Source: Sphingobacteriales bacterium
Lineage (GTDB): Bacteria > Bacteroidota > Bacteroidia > Chitinophagales > Chitinophagaceae
Assembly: GCA_003963365.1 (NCBI GenBank)
Contig: RXJG01000005.1
Coordinates: 74,811 to 138,810 of the forward strand
Direction of reading: 5' to 3'
DNA: 64,000 bases
Below, piece after piece: positions 1 to 11,390 of the stretch. Numbering within the stretch: position 1 is the first letter of the stretch; each line of letters opens with the position of its first letter. The notes below the pieces were generated by a model that did no database searches, was not told where the DNA came from, and worked only from the letters and a program-made list of their open reading frames with translations. A program made the translations under genes and the position numbers.

Positions 1-1530
1 TTCCTGGAGTTCAACGATTTTTTAAATAAGTGTAATGAAAGCATTAACAGAATAAAAGAGCATGCGGATACAATTGCCGTAATTGTTGGTGCACCTGATA
101 AAAACAAACGGACTGAAGGAAAGGATTTACATAACGCCGCTTATTTTCTCTTCCAGAAAGAAGTTAAAGCTATTGTTCATAAAACCTGTTTACCCAACTA
201 CGACGTGTTTGATGAGTATCGTTATTTTGAACCGGCTTACGACTGGAACATTATTGAATTTAAAGGAAAGAAAATAGCACTGACTATATGTGAAGATATC
301 TGGAACCTGGGCAATAATCCTTTATACCGCATTTGCCCGATGGATGAGCTGATGAAGTATCAGCCGGATATTATGCTGAATATTTCTGCTTCTCCTTTTG
401 ATTACACACATGTAGAAGACAGGAAGGCCATTGTAAAACTAAATGTAAAAAAATACGGACTGCCGATGCTGTATTGTAACACCGTGGGCAGCCAAACAGA
501 AATTGTTTTTGATGGTGGTTCGCTGGTGTTTGATAAAGATGCTAATCTTTTAAAACAACTACCATTATTTGAAGAAGCGATTGATTTTGTTGAATGGAAT
601 GATGACGGAAGTTTTAATGTGCCCGTAAAACAAAATGCCGCTACTGTACCTGATGCTGAACTTAATCCATTGCATTTAGATGAAAACTTATGTATTGCCG
701 AAATACATGATGCTATCATTCTTGGCATAAGAGATTATTTTAAAAAAATGGGCTTCACCAAAGCTATACTCGGCAGCAGCGGTGGTATTGACAGTGCAGT
801 AACTTTAGCGCTTGCCTGCACCGCTTTGGGAAAAGAAAATGTAAGAGCTATCTTAATGCCATCTCAATATTCAACCGGGCATAGTGTGAGTGATGCAGAA
901 GAGTTGAGTAAAAATCTGGACAATCCTTATGATATTGTTCCCATTAAAAACATTTATGAATCTTTTATTACCGGGCTGAAACCCATCTTTAAAGATTTGC
1001 CTTTTAGTTTGGCGGAAGAAAATATTCAAAGCAGAACGAGAGGGAATTTATTGATGGCTATCGCTAATAAGTTTGGATACATCCTGCTCAATACCTCCAA
1101 TAAAAGTGAATTAGCAACAGGCTATGGAACTTTATATGGTGATATGGCCGGTGGATTAGGTGTGCTGGGTGATTGTTATAAGTTGCAGGTTTATGCGCTG
1201 GCAAAATATATAAACCGTAATGCAGAAATCATTCCCAATAACATTATCACTAAAGCACCCAGTGCGGAATTAAGACCGGGACAAAAAGACAGCGATAGTT
1301 TACCGGAATATGATATTCTGGATAAAGTGTTGTATCAATATATCGAAAGAAGACAAGGTCCCAATGAAATTAAAGCCATGAGATATGATGCCGCTCTTGT
1401 TGACCGGGTATTACGATTGGTAAACATTAATGAATATAAACGTAATCAATTCTGTCCCATCATCCGTGTTTCACCAAAAGCATTTGGTGTGGGAAGAAGG
1501 GTACCCATTGTAGGAAAATATTTATCATAA
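1..1530 (+). CDS. nadE: Glutamine-dependent NAD+ synthetase, 5'-truncated by window edge
   Basis: Converts deamido-NAD+ to NAD+ with ATP, using ammonia released from glutamine by an N-terminal nitrilase-like domain. The frame is open from base 1, so the true start lies to the left; 509 residues are visible. The amidase part shows the Lys region KTCLPNYDVFDEYRYF (Lys about visible residue 61) and the catalytic Cys in ICEDIW (about residue 97). The synthetase part shows the PP-loop GSSGGIDS (about 260-266). An internal ATG at 205 would delete catalytic residues, so it is not the start. The GNAT gene follows after 9 nt. Confidence 0.95.
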   Translation, partial: FLEFNDFLNKCNESINRIKEHADTIAVIVGAPDKNKRTEGKDLHNAAYFLFQKEVKAIVHKTCLPNYDVFDEYRYFEPAYDWNIIEFKGKKIALTICEDIWNLGNNPLYRICPMDELMKYQPDIMLNISASPFDYTHVEDRKAIVKLNVKKYGLPMLYCNTVGSQTEIVFDGGSLVFDKDANLLKQLPLFEEAIDFVEWNDDGSFNVPVKQNAATVPDAELNPLHLDENLCIAEIHDAIILGIRDYFKKMGFTKAILGSSGGIDSAVTLALACTALGKENVRAILMPSQYSTGHSVSDAEELSKNLDNPYDIVPIKNIYESFITGLKPIFKDLPFSLAEENIQSRTRGNLLMAIANKFGYILLNTSNKSELATGYGTLYGDMAGGLGVLGDCYKLQVYALAKYINRNAEIIPNNIITKAPSAELRPGQKDSDSLPEYDILDKVLYQYIERRQGPNEIKAMRYDAALVDRVLRLVNINEYKRNQFCPIIRVSPKAFGVGRRVPIVGKYLS

Positions 1531-1539
1531 ATCATCAGC

Positions 1540-1974
1540 ATGGAAAGAGAAGGATACTCAATTACAACTGACACTACATTTTTTAACTTAGAATACATTC
1601 ATAATTTCCTTACGCATTCCTATTGGGCAGAAGGTATTCCGATTGAAACCGTACAAAAATCAATTGAAAATTCTTTATGCTTTGGTGTGTTTCATTTGGG
1701 AAGACAAATTGGTTTTGCCCGGATGATAACCGATAAAGCAACCTTTGCTTATTTAGCGGATGTTTTTATTGATGAAGCTTATCGTGGCAAAGGATTAAGC
1801 AAATGGCTGATGGAAGAAATACTATCTCACCCCGAATTACAGGGTTTGAGAAGAATGATGCTGGCCACCCGTGATGCACATGGACTATATGCACAGTATG
1901 GTTTTGTTCCGCTTACGTTCGTTGACAGGTGGATGAATATTCATAAGCCGGGTATCTACAAGAAAGAAGCTTAA
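1540..1974 (+). CDS. GNAT-family N-acetyltransferase
   Basis: 144 residues with a GNAT fold. The acetyl-CoA pyrophosphate loop is visible as DEAYRGKGLSKWLM (about residues 83-96), followed by a C-terminal YAQYGFVPL motif typical of the last beta strand. The substrate cannot be told from sequence. It starts 9 nt after nadE and is probably co-transcribed with it; serS downstream has its own promoter. Confidence 0.85.
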   Translation: MEREGYSITTDTTFFNLEYIHNFLTHSYWAEGIPIETVQKSIENSLCFGVFHLGRQIGFARMITDKATFAYLADVFIDEAYRGKGLSKWLMEEILSHPELQGLRRMMLATRDAHGLYAQYGFVPLTFVDRWMNIHKPGIYKKEA

Positions 1975-1981
1975 AGCAACA

Positions 1982-2012
1982 TTGCACTTCTCGGCTCCAT
2001 CCGTTACCTTTG
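1982..2012 (+). promoter_or_regulatory. Predicted Bacteroidota-type promoter of serS
   Basis: TTG at 1982-1984, a 20-nt spacer, then TACCTTTG at 2005-2012. This matches the known Bacteroidota consensus of a -33 TTTG and a -7 TAnnTTTG. The element ends 16 nt before the serS ATG. Confidence 0.6.
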
Positions 2013-2028
2013 CCGCAAATTTTAGTAT

Positions 2029-3300
2029 ATGTTACAATTGGCTTTTATCCGCCAGAACCGTGACCTCGTTGTTGAAAGATTAGAGATAAAGAATTTTAAA
2101 GAACTCAACCTGGTGGATGAGATTATTGCATTAGATGAACAGCGCCGTAAAAAACAAACGGAGAATGATGAACTGGCTGCTAAAGTAAATGCTGCTTCCA
2201 AAGAAATTGGTATGCTGATGGGTAAGGGTGAAAAAGAAGCGGCAGAAAGTAAAAAAGCAGAAGTTGCCCAATACAAAGAATCAACAAAACAAATTGGTGA
2301 AGAATTAGCTGCCATAGAGCAAAAATTAAACGATATACTGGTTCGTTTACCTAATCTTCCTTCCACATTAGTTCCTAAAGGTTCCACTCCCGAAGAGAAT
2401 TTGAATATAAAAGAAAGCGGTGATGAACCAACACTTCCGTCAAATGCACAACCGCACTGGGAACTCATTAAGAAATATGACCTGGTAAATTTTGAACTGG
2501 GAGTAAAACTTACTGGTAGTGGTTTCCCTGTGTACAAAGGAAAAGGAGCAGGATTACAAAGAGCCATGGCCCGGTATTTTCTTGATTTTAATACGAAAGC
2601 TGGCTATACAGAATACATCCCGCCTTATATGGTAAATGAAGCGAGTGCATTTGGTACCGGACAATTACCCGATAAAGAAGGGCAGATGTATCACATGCAG
2701 ACAGATAACTTTTATATGATTCCAACATCTGAAGTTCCTGTTACCAATATTTACCGGGATGAAATTGTAAAAGAAAGTGATTTACCACTAAAGATGACTG
2801 CCTATACACCTTGTTTCAGAAGAGAGGCGGGAAGTTTTGGTGCAGATGTTCGTGGATTAAACCGTGTGCATCAATTTGACAAAGTAGAAATAGTTCAGAT
2901 AGTTCATCCTGATAAAAGTTATGAGGCATTGGATGAGATGGTGGCACATGTAGAAAAGCTGATTCAATCATTAGGATTGAAATATCGTATTCTTCGTTTG
3001 TGTGGCGGTGATATGAGTTTTGCTTCTGCACTCACTTATGATTTTGAAGTATGGAGTGCGGCACAAAAGAAATGGTTAGAGTGCAGTAGTGTAAGCAACT
3101 TTGAATCTTTCCAGAGCAACCGCATGAAGATTCGCTTTAAGGATGAAAAAGGTAAACCACAGTTAGTGCATACACTCAATGGTAGTTCATTAGCCCTCCC
3201 AAGGATCATGGCAAGCATCCTTGAAAATAATCAAACGGAAAACGGAATTAAAATACCCGAAGCTTTACAACCTTATTTTGGTTCAGCGCTGATCGGTTAA
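2029..3300 (+). CDS. serS: Seryl-tRNA synthetase
   Basis: Class II aminoacyl-tRNA synthetase charging tRNA-Ser (and tRNA-Sec where present). At 423 residues it is full length. Residues about 1-105 form the N-terminal two-helix coiled-coil arm rich in Lys/Glu. The catalytic core shows TSEVP near the serine pocket, motif 2 as FRREAGS, and motif 3 around NGSSLALPRIMASILEN. The ATG at 2029 sits 16 nt after a good -7 element. It converges on gldN with a shared terminator hairpin between them. Confidence 0.97.
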   Translation: MLQLAFIRQNRDLVVERLEIKNFKELNLVDEIIALDEQRRKKQTENDELAAKVNAASKEIGMLMGKGEKEAAESKKAEVAQYKESTKQIGEELAAIEQKLNDILVRLPNLPSTLVPKGSTPEENLNIKESGDEPTLPSNAQPHWELIKKYDLVNFELGVKLTGSGFPVYKGKGAGLQRAMARYFLDFNTKAGYTEYIPPYMVNEASAFGTGQLPDKEGQMYHMQTDNFYMIPTSEVPVTNIYRDEIVKESDLPLKMTAYTPCFRREAGSFGADVRGLNRVHQFDKVEIVQIVHPDKSYEALDEMVAHVEKLIQSLGLKYRILRLCGGDMSFASALTYDFEVWSAAQKKWLECSSVSNFESFQSNRMKIRFKDEKGKPQLVHTLNGSSLALPRIMASILENNQTENGIKIPEALQPYFGSALIG

Positions 3301-3324
3301 TTCAATTCTGCCGGATAAAAGATA

Positions 3325-3358
3325 AAGGACTATACAAATTGTACAGCCCTTTTTATTT
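3325..3358. terminator. Bidirectional terminator hairpin between serS and gldN
   Basis: Imperfect hairpin from AAGGACTATACAA to TTGTACAGCCCTT, followed by TTTTATTTTA on the plus strand and preceded by an A-rich stretch that gives a weaker U-tract on the minus strand. It sits in the 74-nt gap between convergent genes. Confidence 0.6.
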
Positions 3359-3374
3359 TAGAAATATTAAAGCC

Positions 3375-4445
3375 TTAGTAAGACCAGAGATCCTGCTCGT
3401 AATTAAATATCTTTTCTTTGATATTATCACCCTCCAGAAGGCGCAGTATAGGATCTTTGTACATCGCTTTCAAACGCTGATCGTATGGATTATCCAAAGT
3501 AGATTTAGTGATATAACTTGCAAAAAATCTGTTTTCAAACAATTCCTCCCAGGTCATACGTCCGCCAAAGTTTTTGTTATTGTAAGCCTCATACTTTGCC
3601 AAAATTGGTCTCATATCAGGATAATAAACCCAGAACATAGGTATATCATCATCGCCTATAGTCATACCACTTGAGATTTGTAATTTCTTTAAAGGAGCAA
3701 TACCTAAAATTCTTACAAACAACCTGGATGATTCTTTATCAAACACCCATTCTTCTTTAATTCTGAATTTGGTGATTGAATCGGGGTCAATTTCTTTTTG
3801 AGTGATAACATATTTTACCAGGTTACCATTTAAATCGTAAGATGGTACGGTATCCAGACCACCACCAAATTGGCTCATTGCTTTTGCTACTGGTAATGGA
3901 GTAGTGAACCTGTCATCTATCGGATCAAATGCTGTAATCAAACTGTCTTTTATCGCCTTTACAAGTATGGCAAGAAAGCGCTGGTTACCGTTATCTTCAT
4001 TTGCCGAATAACGGAACGGAAGATTCATTTTTTCACGGATATCAATTTCTCTCCAAACTCTCTGACGATAAACGGCATCATCCTCCCTGATATGCTCATA
4101 CACAAGCGGCTCTCTGTCCCTTATCAGGTTTCTTTCAATGGCCGCATCGTTTCTTAAAGAAACAGATGATGAATCCCATCCGGCAGAAGTAGATTTTTGC
4201 ACTTCGTAAGGAATATTCGATTGCTTCGGCTGGCTGCCTGAATTGTTATTATTCATATAGGCGCTCTGAGACTTGTTGCCGGATTGCTGTGGCTGACCGT
4301 ATGCAGACTGCGTTTGATTTCCATACGCAGACTGAGTCTGAGTATTACCGCCCTTTTTCTTTTTTGTTCTTTGGGCACTTACATCAGTAGCATTCATCAC
4401 TAACCCAAATGCTAACAAAGCGGCCGCTGCAATTTTTATTTTCAT
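3375..4445 (-). CDS. gldN: Gliding motility / type IX secretion protein GldN
   Basis: Periplasmic component of the T9SS, forming the ring complex with the lipoprotein GldK under the outer membrane. 356 residues with a signal peptide (about 1-24, ending VSAQ). A low-complexity Gln/Asn/Ser/Tyr segment (about 30-75) contains three QSAY repeats. The conserved GldN domain follows, with ERNLIRDREPLVYEHI and VYRQRVWREIDIREKMN. It starts 11 nt after gldM and is last in gldKLMN. The QSAY repeat linker is unusual, the core is not. Confidence 0.95.
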   Translation of the reverse strand: MKIKIAAAALLAFGLVMNATDVSAQRTKKKKGGNTQTQSAYGNQTQSAYGQPQQSGNKSQSAYMNNNNSGSQPKQSNIPYEVQKSTSAGWDSSSVSLRNDAAIERNLIRDREPLVYEHIREDDAVYRQRVWREIDIREKMNLPFRYSANEDNGNQRFLAILVKAIKDSLITAFDPIDDRFTTPLPVAKAMSQFGGGLDTVPSYDLNGNLVKYVITQKEIDPDSITKFRIKEEWVFDKESSRLFVRILGIAPLKKLQISSGMTIGDDDIPMFWVYYPDMRPILAKYEAYNNKNFGGRMTWEELFENRFFASYITKSTLDNPYDQRLKAMYKDPILRLLEGDNIKEKIFNYEQDLWSY

Positions 4446-4456
4446 ACAAAATATTT

Positions 4457-5992
4457 TTATCTGAGATTAAATACTATTGGTGGCAACTTCCTGCGTCCAC
4501 CGGGACCAGTTGCGTAAATTTCATCCAATACAACGGTAGTACCTGGTGTACACCTGTTTATCACATCTCTTACCGGATCAAACAAATTTCCCGCAATTGA
4601 TGGTCGGATACCAGGTGCTTCTTTAAAGTTTTGACCACCTACACAAATCAGCGTATACTGGTTAACTGTAAAGTTTACTCCTTCAAATACGAAGTTTTCT
4701 AATTCAGCTCTTACCCCTGCCTGTGCTTTAAATTCAGCGGCACCTATTACACCACCTTTATTCCTTCCCACCATTGCTACTGGATCAGGCACTGTTTTTA
4801 CTCTGAATTCAAACTTGCTGATTTTGCCATCTGCATTTACAGTAACAATAGCTTTACCTGGCGTGGACGGACTTGCTATATATCTACCGGGACCAGTTTT
4901 ATTTAAACTACCATTATCAATACTAACGCTTACTTTTTCATCACCCACATTACCACCGGTTACCGCTAATTCGTTTGGTAAATCAATGTATAATACTTTT
5001 ACTTTTTCTGCTGAAACGAATGCACCAGTTGGAGAACCAACGGTATAATTGATTTCTTTTTCTACTGTCTTTTCTTTTCCATCAATAGGGTCCTTATACT
5101 TTACAGATACTTTAACTGTTCCCGTACCTGGCCCTCCAACTGTACTTTTCCATGACCCTAGCCCACCTTCTACAGGGACTTTACTGCCATTTACAAATAT
5201 ATCAGGAACCGCTTCTTTGCTGTAAGCACCTAAACCGGCACTCACCTGCAGCTCCTGACCGGGCATTAAATAAGTGGCATTGGTACTAATTAATGGCTCA
5301 AACTGATTATAAACTACTTTAACTTCTCCCACTTTTTTATGGAAAAAATCCACCAATTGAGATTCACTATTTTTAACGTCATTCTGAAATTTACTCAGAA
5401 TAGTTACTGCCGCAATAGCAGGAGTCATTCTAAAATAAGCTGAGGTCCAATCTTTATTTCCTTTATTCTCAACTTTAGGAGGTTCAAGATTTAAAGGAAG
5501 TGTTTTGCTAAATTCCCTTTTCGCAGAATCATCGGGTAATAATTTAAAGATGTCTGCTTTAAATTGAGTAAGCTTACTTAACAATTCTTTTCCTTTACCC
5601 TTATTATCCATAAGGCGTGTTGCAGCTTCAAGATTATCATATTTGAACGTTTCTTCTCCGTTTTCAATTTTTAAACCTGCCTCTTTTTTCAAATCAAGTT
5701 TAAGTCCATTCAGATAGGAGTTCATAGCGTCTGCTAATAACTTAACAGAATCAGCTTTTGGTTTCCAAATACGAGCTCTTTCTGCTGAAAGAGGGTCACT
5801 GAGCTTTTCTTGAAAAGATTTATAAATTAAATTATTCTTTTCAGTTGCTACGCCATTGGCAATCTGCAAGCTGTTGTTTACGGTTTTAAAGGCGTTGATG
5901 ATCTCTGCAGATACATTGAGTGCCAGCAGTGCGGTAAGCACCAGGTACATCATGTTAATCATCTTTTGCCGGGGCTCCTTAGGTAAAGCCAT
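4457..5992 (-). CDS. gldM: Gliding motility / type IX secretion protein GldM
   Basis: Inner-membrane protein that, with GldL, forms the proton-driven motor of gliding and T9SS secretion. 511 residues. The N-terminus (MALPKEPRQKMINMMYLVL) leads into one transmembrane helix at about residues 12-34. A long periplasmic part follows with several Ig-like domains (for example the GxVKVSVKYKDP and GKAIVTVNADGK stretches), ending in the conserved NQYTLICVGG and PGGRRKLPPI region. It lies 94 nt after gldL and 11 nt before gldN. Confidence 0.96.
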   Translation of the reverse strand: MALPKEPRQKMINMMYLVLTALLALNVSAEIINAFKTVNNSLQIANGVATEKNNLIYKSFQEKLSDPLSAERARIWKPKADSVKLLADAMNSYLNGLKLDLKKEAGLKIENGEETFKYDNLEAATRLMDNKGKGKELLSKLTQFKADIFKLLPDDSAKREFSKTLPLNLEPPKVENKGNKDWTSAYFRMTPAIAAVTILSKFQNDVKNSESQLVDFFHKKVGEVKVVYNQFEPLISTNATYLMPGQELQVSAGLGAYSKEAVPDIFVNGSKVPVEGGLGSWKSTVGGPGTGTVKVSVKYKDPIDGKEKTVEKEINYTVGSPTGAFVSAEKVKVLYIDLPNELAVTGGNVGDEKVSVSIDNGSLNKTGPGRYIASPSTPGKAIVTVNADGKISKFEFRVKTVPDPVAMVGRNKGGVIGAAEFKAQAGVRAELENFVFEGVNFTVNQYTLICVGGQNFKEAPGIRPSIAGNLFDPVRDVINRCTPGTTVVLDEIYATGPGGRRKLPPIVFNLR

Positions 5993-6086
5993 GGATGACT
6001 ATTTTTGGTTTTAATCTAATGTGGTTTTGTTTCGGTTTTTTACAGGATAACGGATTAATAAACTTAACCCTTTAATTTATTACAGA

Positions 6087-6914
6087 TTAACGGCCCTGCA
6101 TAGCGTTAATCATATTACCATAAATCTGGTTTAATGAACCGAGGTTCTTAGCCAGGTTGGCAATTTGTGTTTGTGCAGCTTTGGCATCATCCACACTTCC
6201 CTGCATGGCCTGAGAAGCTTCTGCCAGGTTGCTGTAAAACTTGTTCATGGCTTTCAGGTGGTTGTTAGTATCCTGTAATTCCAGTTCATAAATAGTGTTT
6301 AATGAACTCAGGTTCTTCGTCATCACCTGCACCTGCTCGTGGAATTGTTTGGTACTGTCAGCTGCATTATTAAAATGTGTCATTGTTGCTGTTGCATTGC
6401 TGTACACATCTTTCATTTGTCCTAATGCATTAGCAGCTTCTTTTGTTTTAGCTGTATAATCATTAGTAGCTGCTACTACATCAGCGGTATCTTTTATTTG
6501 TGATACAGTTGTACTAAATTTCTGGAAACCTTCGCTTAATTTTTTAAGGTTGGCAGGAGAGATATCTGCATCCTGTAACATTTTATCCATTTGCTGTAAA
6601 GCAGGATTTCCGTTGTTACCACCGCCCAAAGCGATAGGGGTCATTTCAAATTTTCCCGTTTTTGCTTTTTCTACATCCGGGTGTTCGGTGATGTTGGGGA
6701 AATATCTTTCCCAGTGGTATTCTTCCATTGGAGGAACTACAAAAGCCATCATCAGGAACACGATTACCTCTGCCAGCAATCCAAGTGTGATCATTTCATC
6801 AGCAGAAGGCCAGTGACGGATTTTAAATAATGCTCCCAGGATTACCATGGCAGCAAAAAAGCTGAATAAAAAGTTGAGTACTTTCTGTCCTGTTTTTGTT
6901 TTAAAGAAAAGCAT
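6087..6914 (-). CDS. gldL: Gliding motility / type IX secretion protein GldL
   Basis: Inner-membrane partner of GldM in the T9SS motor. 275 residues with two transmembrane helices near the N-terminus (about 12-28 and 38-62, ILGALFKIRHWPSADEM between them). The cytoplasmic tail is a long helical/coiled-coil domain rich in Ala, Asn and Gln. The Lys/Arg-His-Trp and Glu residues around the helices fit the known GldL motor core. Operon position is between gldK (92-nt gap) and gldM (94-nt gap). Confidence 0.96.
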   Translation of the reverse strand: MLFFKTKTGQKVLNFLFSFFAAMVILGALFKIRHWPSADEMITLGLLAEVIVFLMMAFVVPPMEEYHWERYFPNITEHPDVEKAKTGKFEMTPIALGGGNNGNPALQQMDKMLQDADISPANLKKLSEGFQKFSTTVSQIKDTADVVAATNDYTAKTKEAANALGQMKDVYSNATATMTHFNNAADSTKQFHEQVQVMTKNLSSLNTIYELELQDTNNHLKAMNKFYSNLAEASQAMQGSVDDAKAAQTQIANLAKNLGSLNQIYGNMINAMQGR

Positions 6915-7006
6915 AACGGTTAAGTTTATTAGTGGGTTTATTTAAAAATTTGTTGATTCCGGACAAGGAACGCTAAAAACTATTGTATTATTTTATAATC
7001 AGGAAA

Positions 7007-8281
7007 TTAACGTTTACCAAGTGTGGGCGATAAATCGATTACACACCTGAAACCGATGTAAGATTTAGCTGTATCCTGGTACTCGTAATTACGGGTACTG
7101 GTTTGCAGGTAGTAACCAACATCTTTCCAGCTGCCGCCTCGTACTACTTTACGTTTCATACGGGGAGGATCGCTATCCTTAGCATTGTACCTTAAATCGG
7201 GGTTTAAATCGTGAGTGAAGTTATATGCACCTTCGTAGTAGTAAGATGATGTCCATTCTGCCACATTACCAGCCATACAGTATAAACCAAAGTCATTAGG
7301 CCAGTAAGCATCAGCTCTTACGGTATAGAAACCACCGTCTTCAGGATAGTTACCACGGCCTGGTTTAAAGTTAGCCAGTAAGCATCCTTTACGGTTTCTT
7401 AAATAAGGGTTACCCCAGGGAAACATTGATTGAGAACGGCCGCCTCTTGCTGCATATTCCCACTCTGCTTCTGTTGGTAAACGAAAACTGGATTCGGTAG
7501 CTTTCTTCTTGCTCTCCAAATAATCATTCAAAAATTTACTTCTCCAGGTGCAAAAAGCTGAAGCCTGTTTCCAGTTAACTCCCACTACAGGGTAATGCTG
7601 AAAAGCCGGGTGAGCAAAATACCTGTGAGAAATTGGTTCATTATAAGAATAAGAGAAATCTCTAACCCACACCAATGTATCCGGATAAATTTTTATATCC
7701 TGGCGGATGATAAATTTTGAACGGGGTTCGTTGGGTTTTCTGTATGCGGCAGCTTTATAATCGATGTACTCTTCTTTATAGATTAATTTGTCCGGATCAA
7801 TCTCCATCTTTCCGTTGATCCTGTCATCGGGAGCCATTATCATGCCGCCAATTTTTTCCATTACATTCTTATCCTTCCACAAGGCTGCTAATTTCTTTTG
7901 ATCAAAAGCACCTGTTTTAGGATCTCTTGGTATTTGAGCTAATTCACCGGCAATGGAGTCTCTAACCCAATTCACAAACTGATGATATTCGCTATTGGTG
8001 ATTTCCGTTGCATCCATCCAGAATCCATTGATAGAAACTGCACGGTTACGGGATGTAAAGGAGAAGTTGATATCCTCATCACTGGGGCCCATATGAAAAG
8101 TTCCCTGTGGAATGTATACCATTCCATAAGGTTTTGAATTCATACCGGGTGTGGCGTAAGCAACTCCGCGGAGTTGGCCATTGTAGGCTGTAGATTTTGA
8201 GGATTTACCAGACTTGCCGCAGGAAGCCACAAGTAGGGAAATAGATGCCACAGCTAGCAGATTTAACAGTTGGTTCTTCAT
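7007..8281 (-). CDS. gldK: Gliding motility / type IX secretion lipoprotein GldK
   Basis: Outer-membrane lipoprotein of the T9SS with a formylglycine-generating-enzyme/sulfatase-modifying-factor fold. The start is taken at the ATG at 8281 because it gives a clear lipobox signal (LLVASC, about residues 16-21). A longer frame to 8389 would use TTG and put 36 extra residues before the signal. Fold motifs: GTFHMGP, NGFWMDATEITNSEY, RLPTEAEWEYAARGG and VRGGSWKD. 424 residues. First gene of gldKLMN. Confidence 0.95.
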   Translation of the reverse strand: MKNQLLNLLAVASISLLVASCGKSGKSSKSTAYNGQLRGVAYATPGMNSKPYGMVYIPQGTFHMGPSDEDINFSFTSRNRAVSINGFWMDATEITNSEYHQFVNWVRDSIAGELAQIPRDPKTGAFDQKKLAALWKDKNVMEKIGGMIMAPDDRINGKMEIDPDKLIYKEEYIDYKAAAYRKPNEPRSKFIIRQDIKIYPDTLVWVRDFSYSYNEPISHRYFAHPAFQHYPVVGVNWKQASAFCTWRSKFLNDYLESKKKATESSFRLPTEAEWEYAARGGRSQSMFPWGNPYLRNRKGCLLANFKPGRGNYPEDGGFYTVRADAYWPNDFGLYCMAGNVAEWTSSYYYEGAYNFTHDLNPDLRYNAKDSDPPRMKRKVVRGGSWKDVGYYLQTSTRNYEYQDTAKSYIGFRCVIDLSPTLGKR

Positions 8282-8308
8282 GCTTTTAATATTTCTAAAA
8301 GGAATTGG

Positions 8309-8316
8309 CAAATCTA
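8309..8316 (-). promoter_or_regulatory. Candidate -7 element of the gldKLMN operon
   Basis: On the minus strand the bases read TAGATTTG, an exact TAnnTTTG match, 27 nt before the chosen gldK ATG. I see no convincing -33 TTTG at the right distance, so this is weaker than the serS and btuB promoters. Confidence 0.4.
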
Positions 8317-8422
8317 GCGAGAAAAACTTGGTTTTCCCCGATGTTTCTGCCACAATGCTAATATTAATTTTGTTCAAATCAAAGTACAATTTGATTCTTT
8401 TTTGTGTAAACGGGATTAACTC

Positions 8423-10495
<2,073 letters not shown>

Positions 10496-10502
10496 GTGAT
10501 GA

Positions 10503-10544
10503 ATTTAAAATAAAACAGGGACAACAGTATGTTTGTTGCCCCTG
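10503..10544 (-). terminator. Rho-independent terminator after hemD
   Basis: On the minus strand, a stem CAGGGGCAACA pairing with TGTTGTCCCTG (10516-10544) is followed directly by TTTTATTTTAAA. It lies 21 nt past the hemD stop and before the DUF255 gene. Confidence 0.75.
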
Positions 10545-10565
10545 CAAATTATTTAATCAGGAATA

Positions 10566-11351
10566 TTATTTTTTTAAACTAACCAGGTAACGCTCTAAAG
10601 CCGCTACCATACTTGGCGCCTGTGGTTCCGGTGCTTTTATATGAAGCGTTAATCCCGCCTCCTCAATTGCCCTTACTGTATTGGTACCAAACGCTCCCAG
10701 CAATGTTCCGTTTTGTTTATACTTTGGTAAATTCTCCAGTAAACTTTTTACTCCGCTTGGGGTAAAGAAACAGATGATATCGTATTCCACCTTTAATATT
10801 GCGGTTATATCGTTACTCACCGTTTTATACAATACCGGGGTGGCAAATTCGCAATTGTGATTTTTCAGCCAACTGGTGATTTCATTATCCAGAGATTCAG
10901 AACAGGGATAAAGAAATTTTTCATTTTCCTTGTGCTTGTTGATCACATCAAACAAACTCTTGTTGCTGCCATCGGCACCATAAAACACTTTTCGTTTACG
11001 GTAAAGAATAAACTTTTGAAGATAGAGTGCCACCGCTTCTGTAATACAGAAATACTTGGTATCCTGTGATACGCTTACTTTCATCTCCTCGCATATACGA
11101 AAGAAATGATCAATGGCATTTCTGCTGGTAAATATTACAGCAGAATAATTGGCAATCTCAATCTTTTGCTTTCTGAAATCTTTAGCAGGAACACCCTCAA
11201 CCCTGATGAATGGGTGAAAATCCAAACTTACATTATACTTCTTAGCTAACTCAAAATAGGGAGACTTTTCAGAGTCAGGTCGTGGTTGGGTAATGAGGAT
11301 TTTATTGATGATTTTGCCAGCCAAATTATTGTGTTGCCCGTTTTTAGTCAT
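10566..11351 (-). CDS. hemD: Uroporphyrinogen-III synthase
   Basis: Closes and isomerises hydroxymethylbilane to uroporphyrinogen III in tetrapyrrole synthesis. 261 residues with the two-domain HemD pattern: an early ILITQPRP strand, VIFTSRNAIDHF in the first domain, and YDIICFFTPSGVKSLLE in the second, then the late GTNTVRAIEEAG motif. The sequence family is very divergent, so identification rests on these conserved TSxNA/TPSGV blocks and on the DUF4271 neighbour, which often sits beside hemD in Bacteroidota. Confidence 0.88.
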   Translation of the reverse strand: MTKNGQHNNLAGKIINKILITQPRPDSEKSPYFELAKKYNVSLDFHPFIRVEGVPAKDFRKQKIEIANYSAVIFTSRNAIDHFFRICEEMKVSVSQDTKYFCITEAVALYLQKFILYRKRKVFYGADGSNKSLFDVINKHKENEKFLYPCSESLDNEITSWLKNHNCEFATPVLYKTVSNDITAILKVEYDIICFFTPSGVKSLLENLPKYKQNGTLLGAFGTNTVRAIEEAGLTLHIKAPEPQAPSMVAALERYLVSLKK

Positions 11352-11390
11352 ACAAAAGCGGTAAAATGAGTTGCAAAGATATAATAAATC

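Noticed and set aside
2022..2567. 181-codon open frame on the minus strand inside serS
   Set aside because: It is the antisense shadow of a clear serS coding region, with no start signal, no recognisable motif and no gap to fit it.
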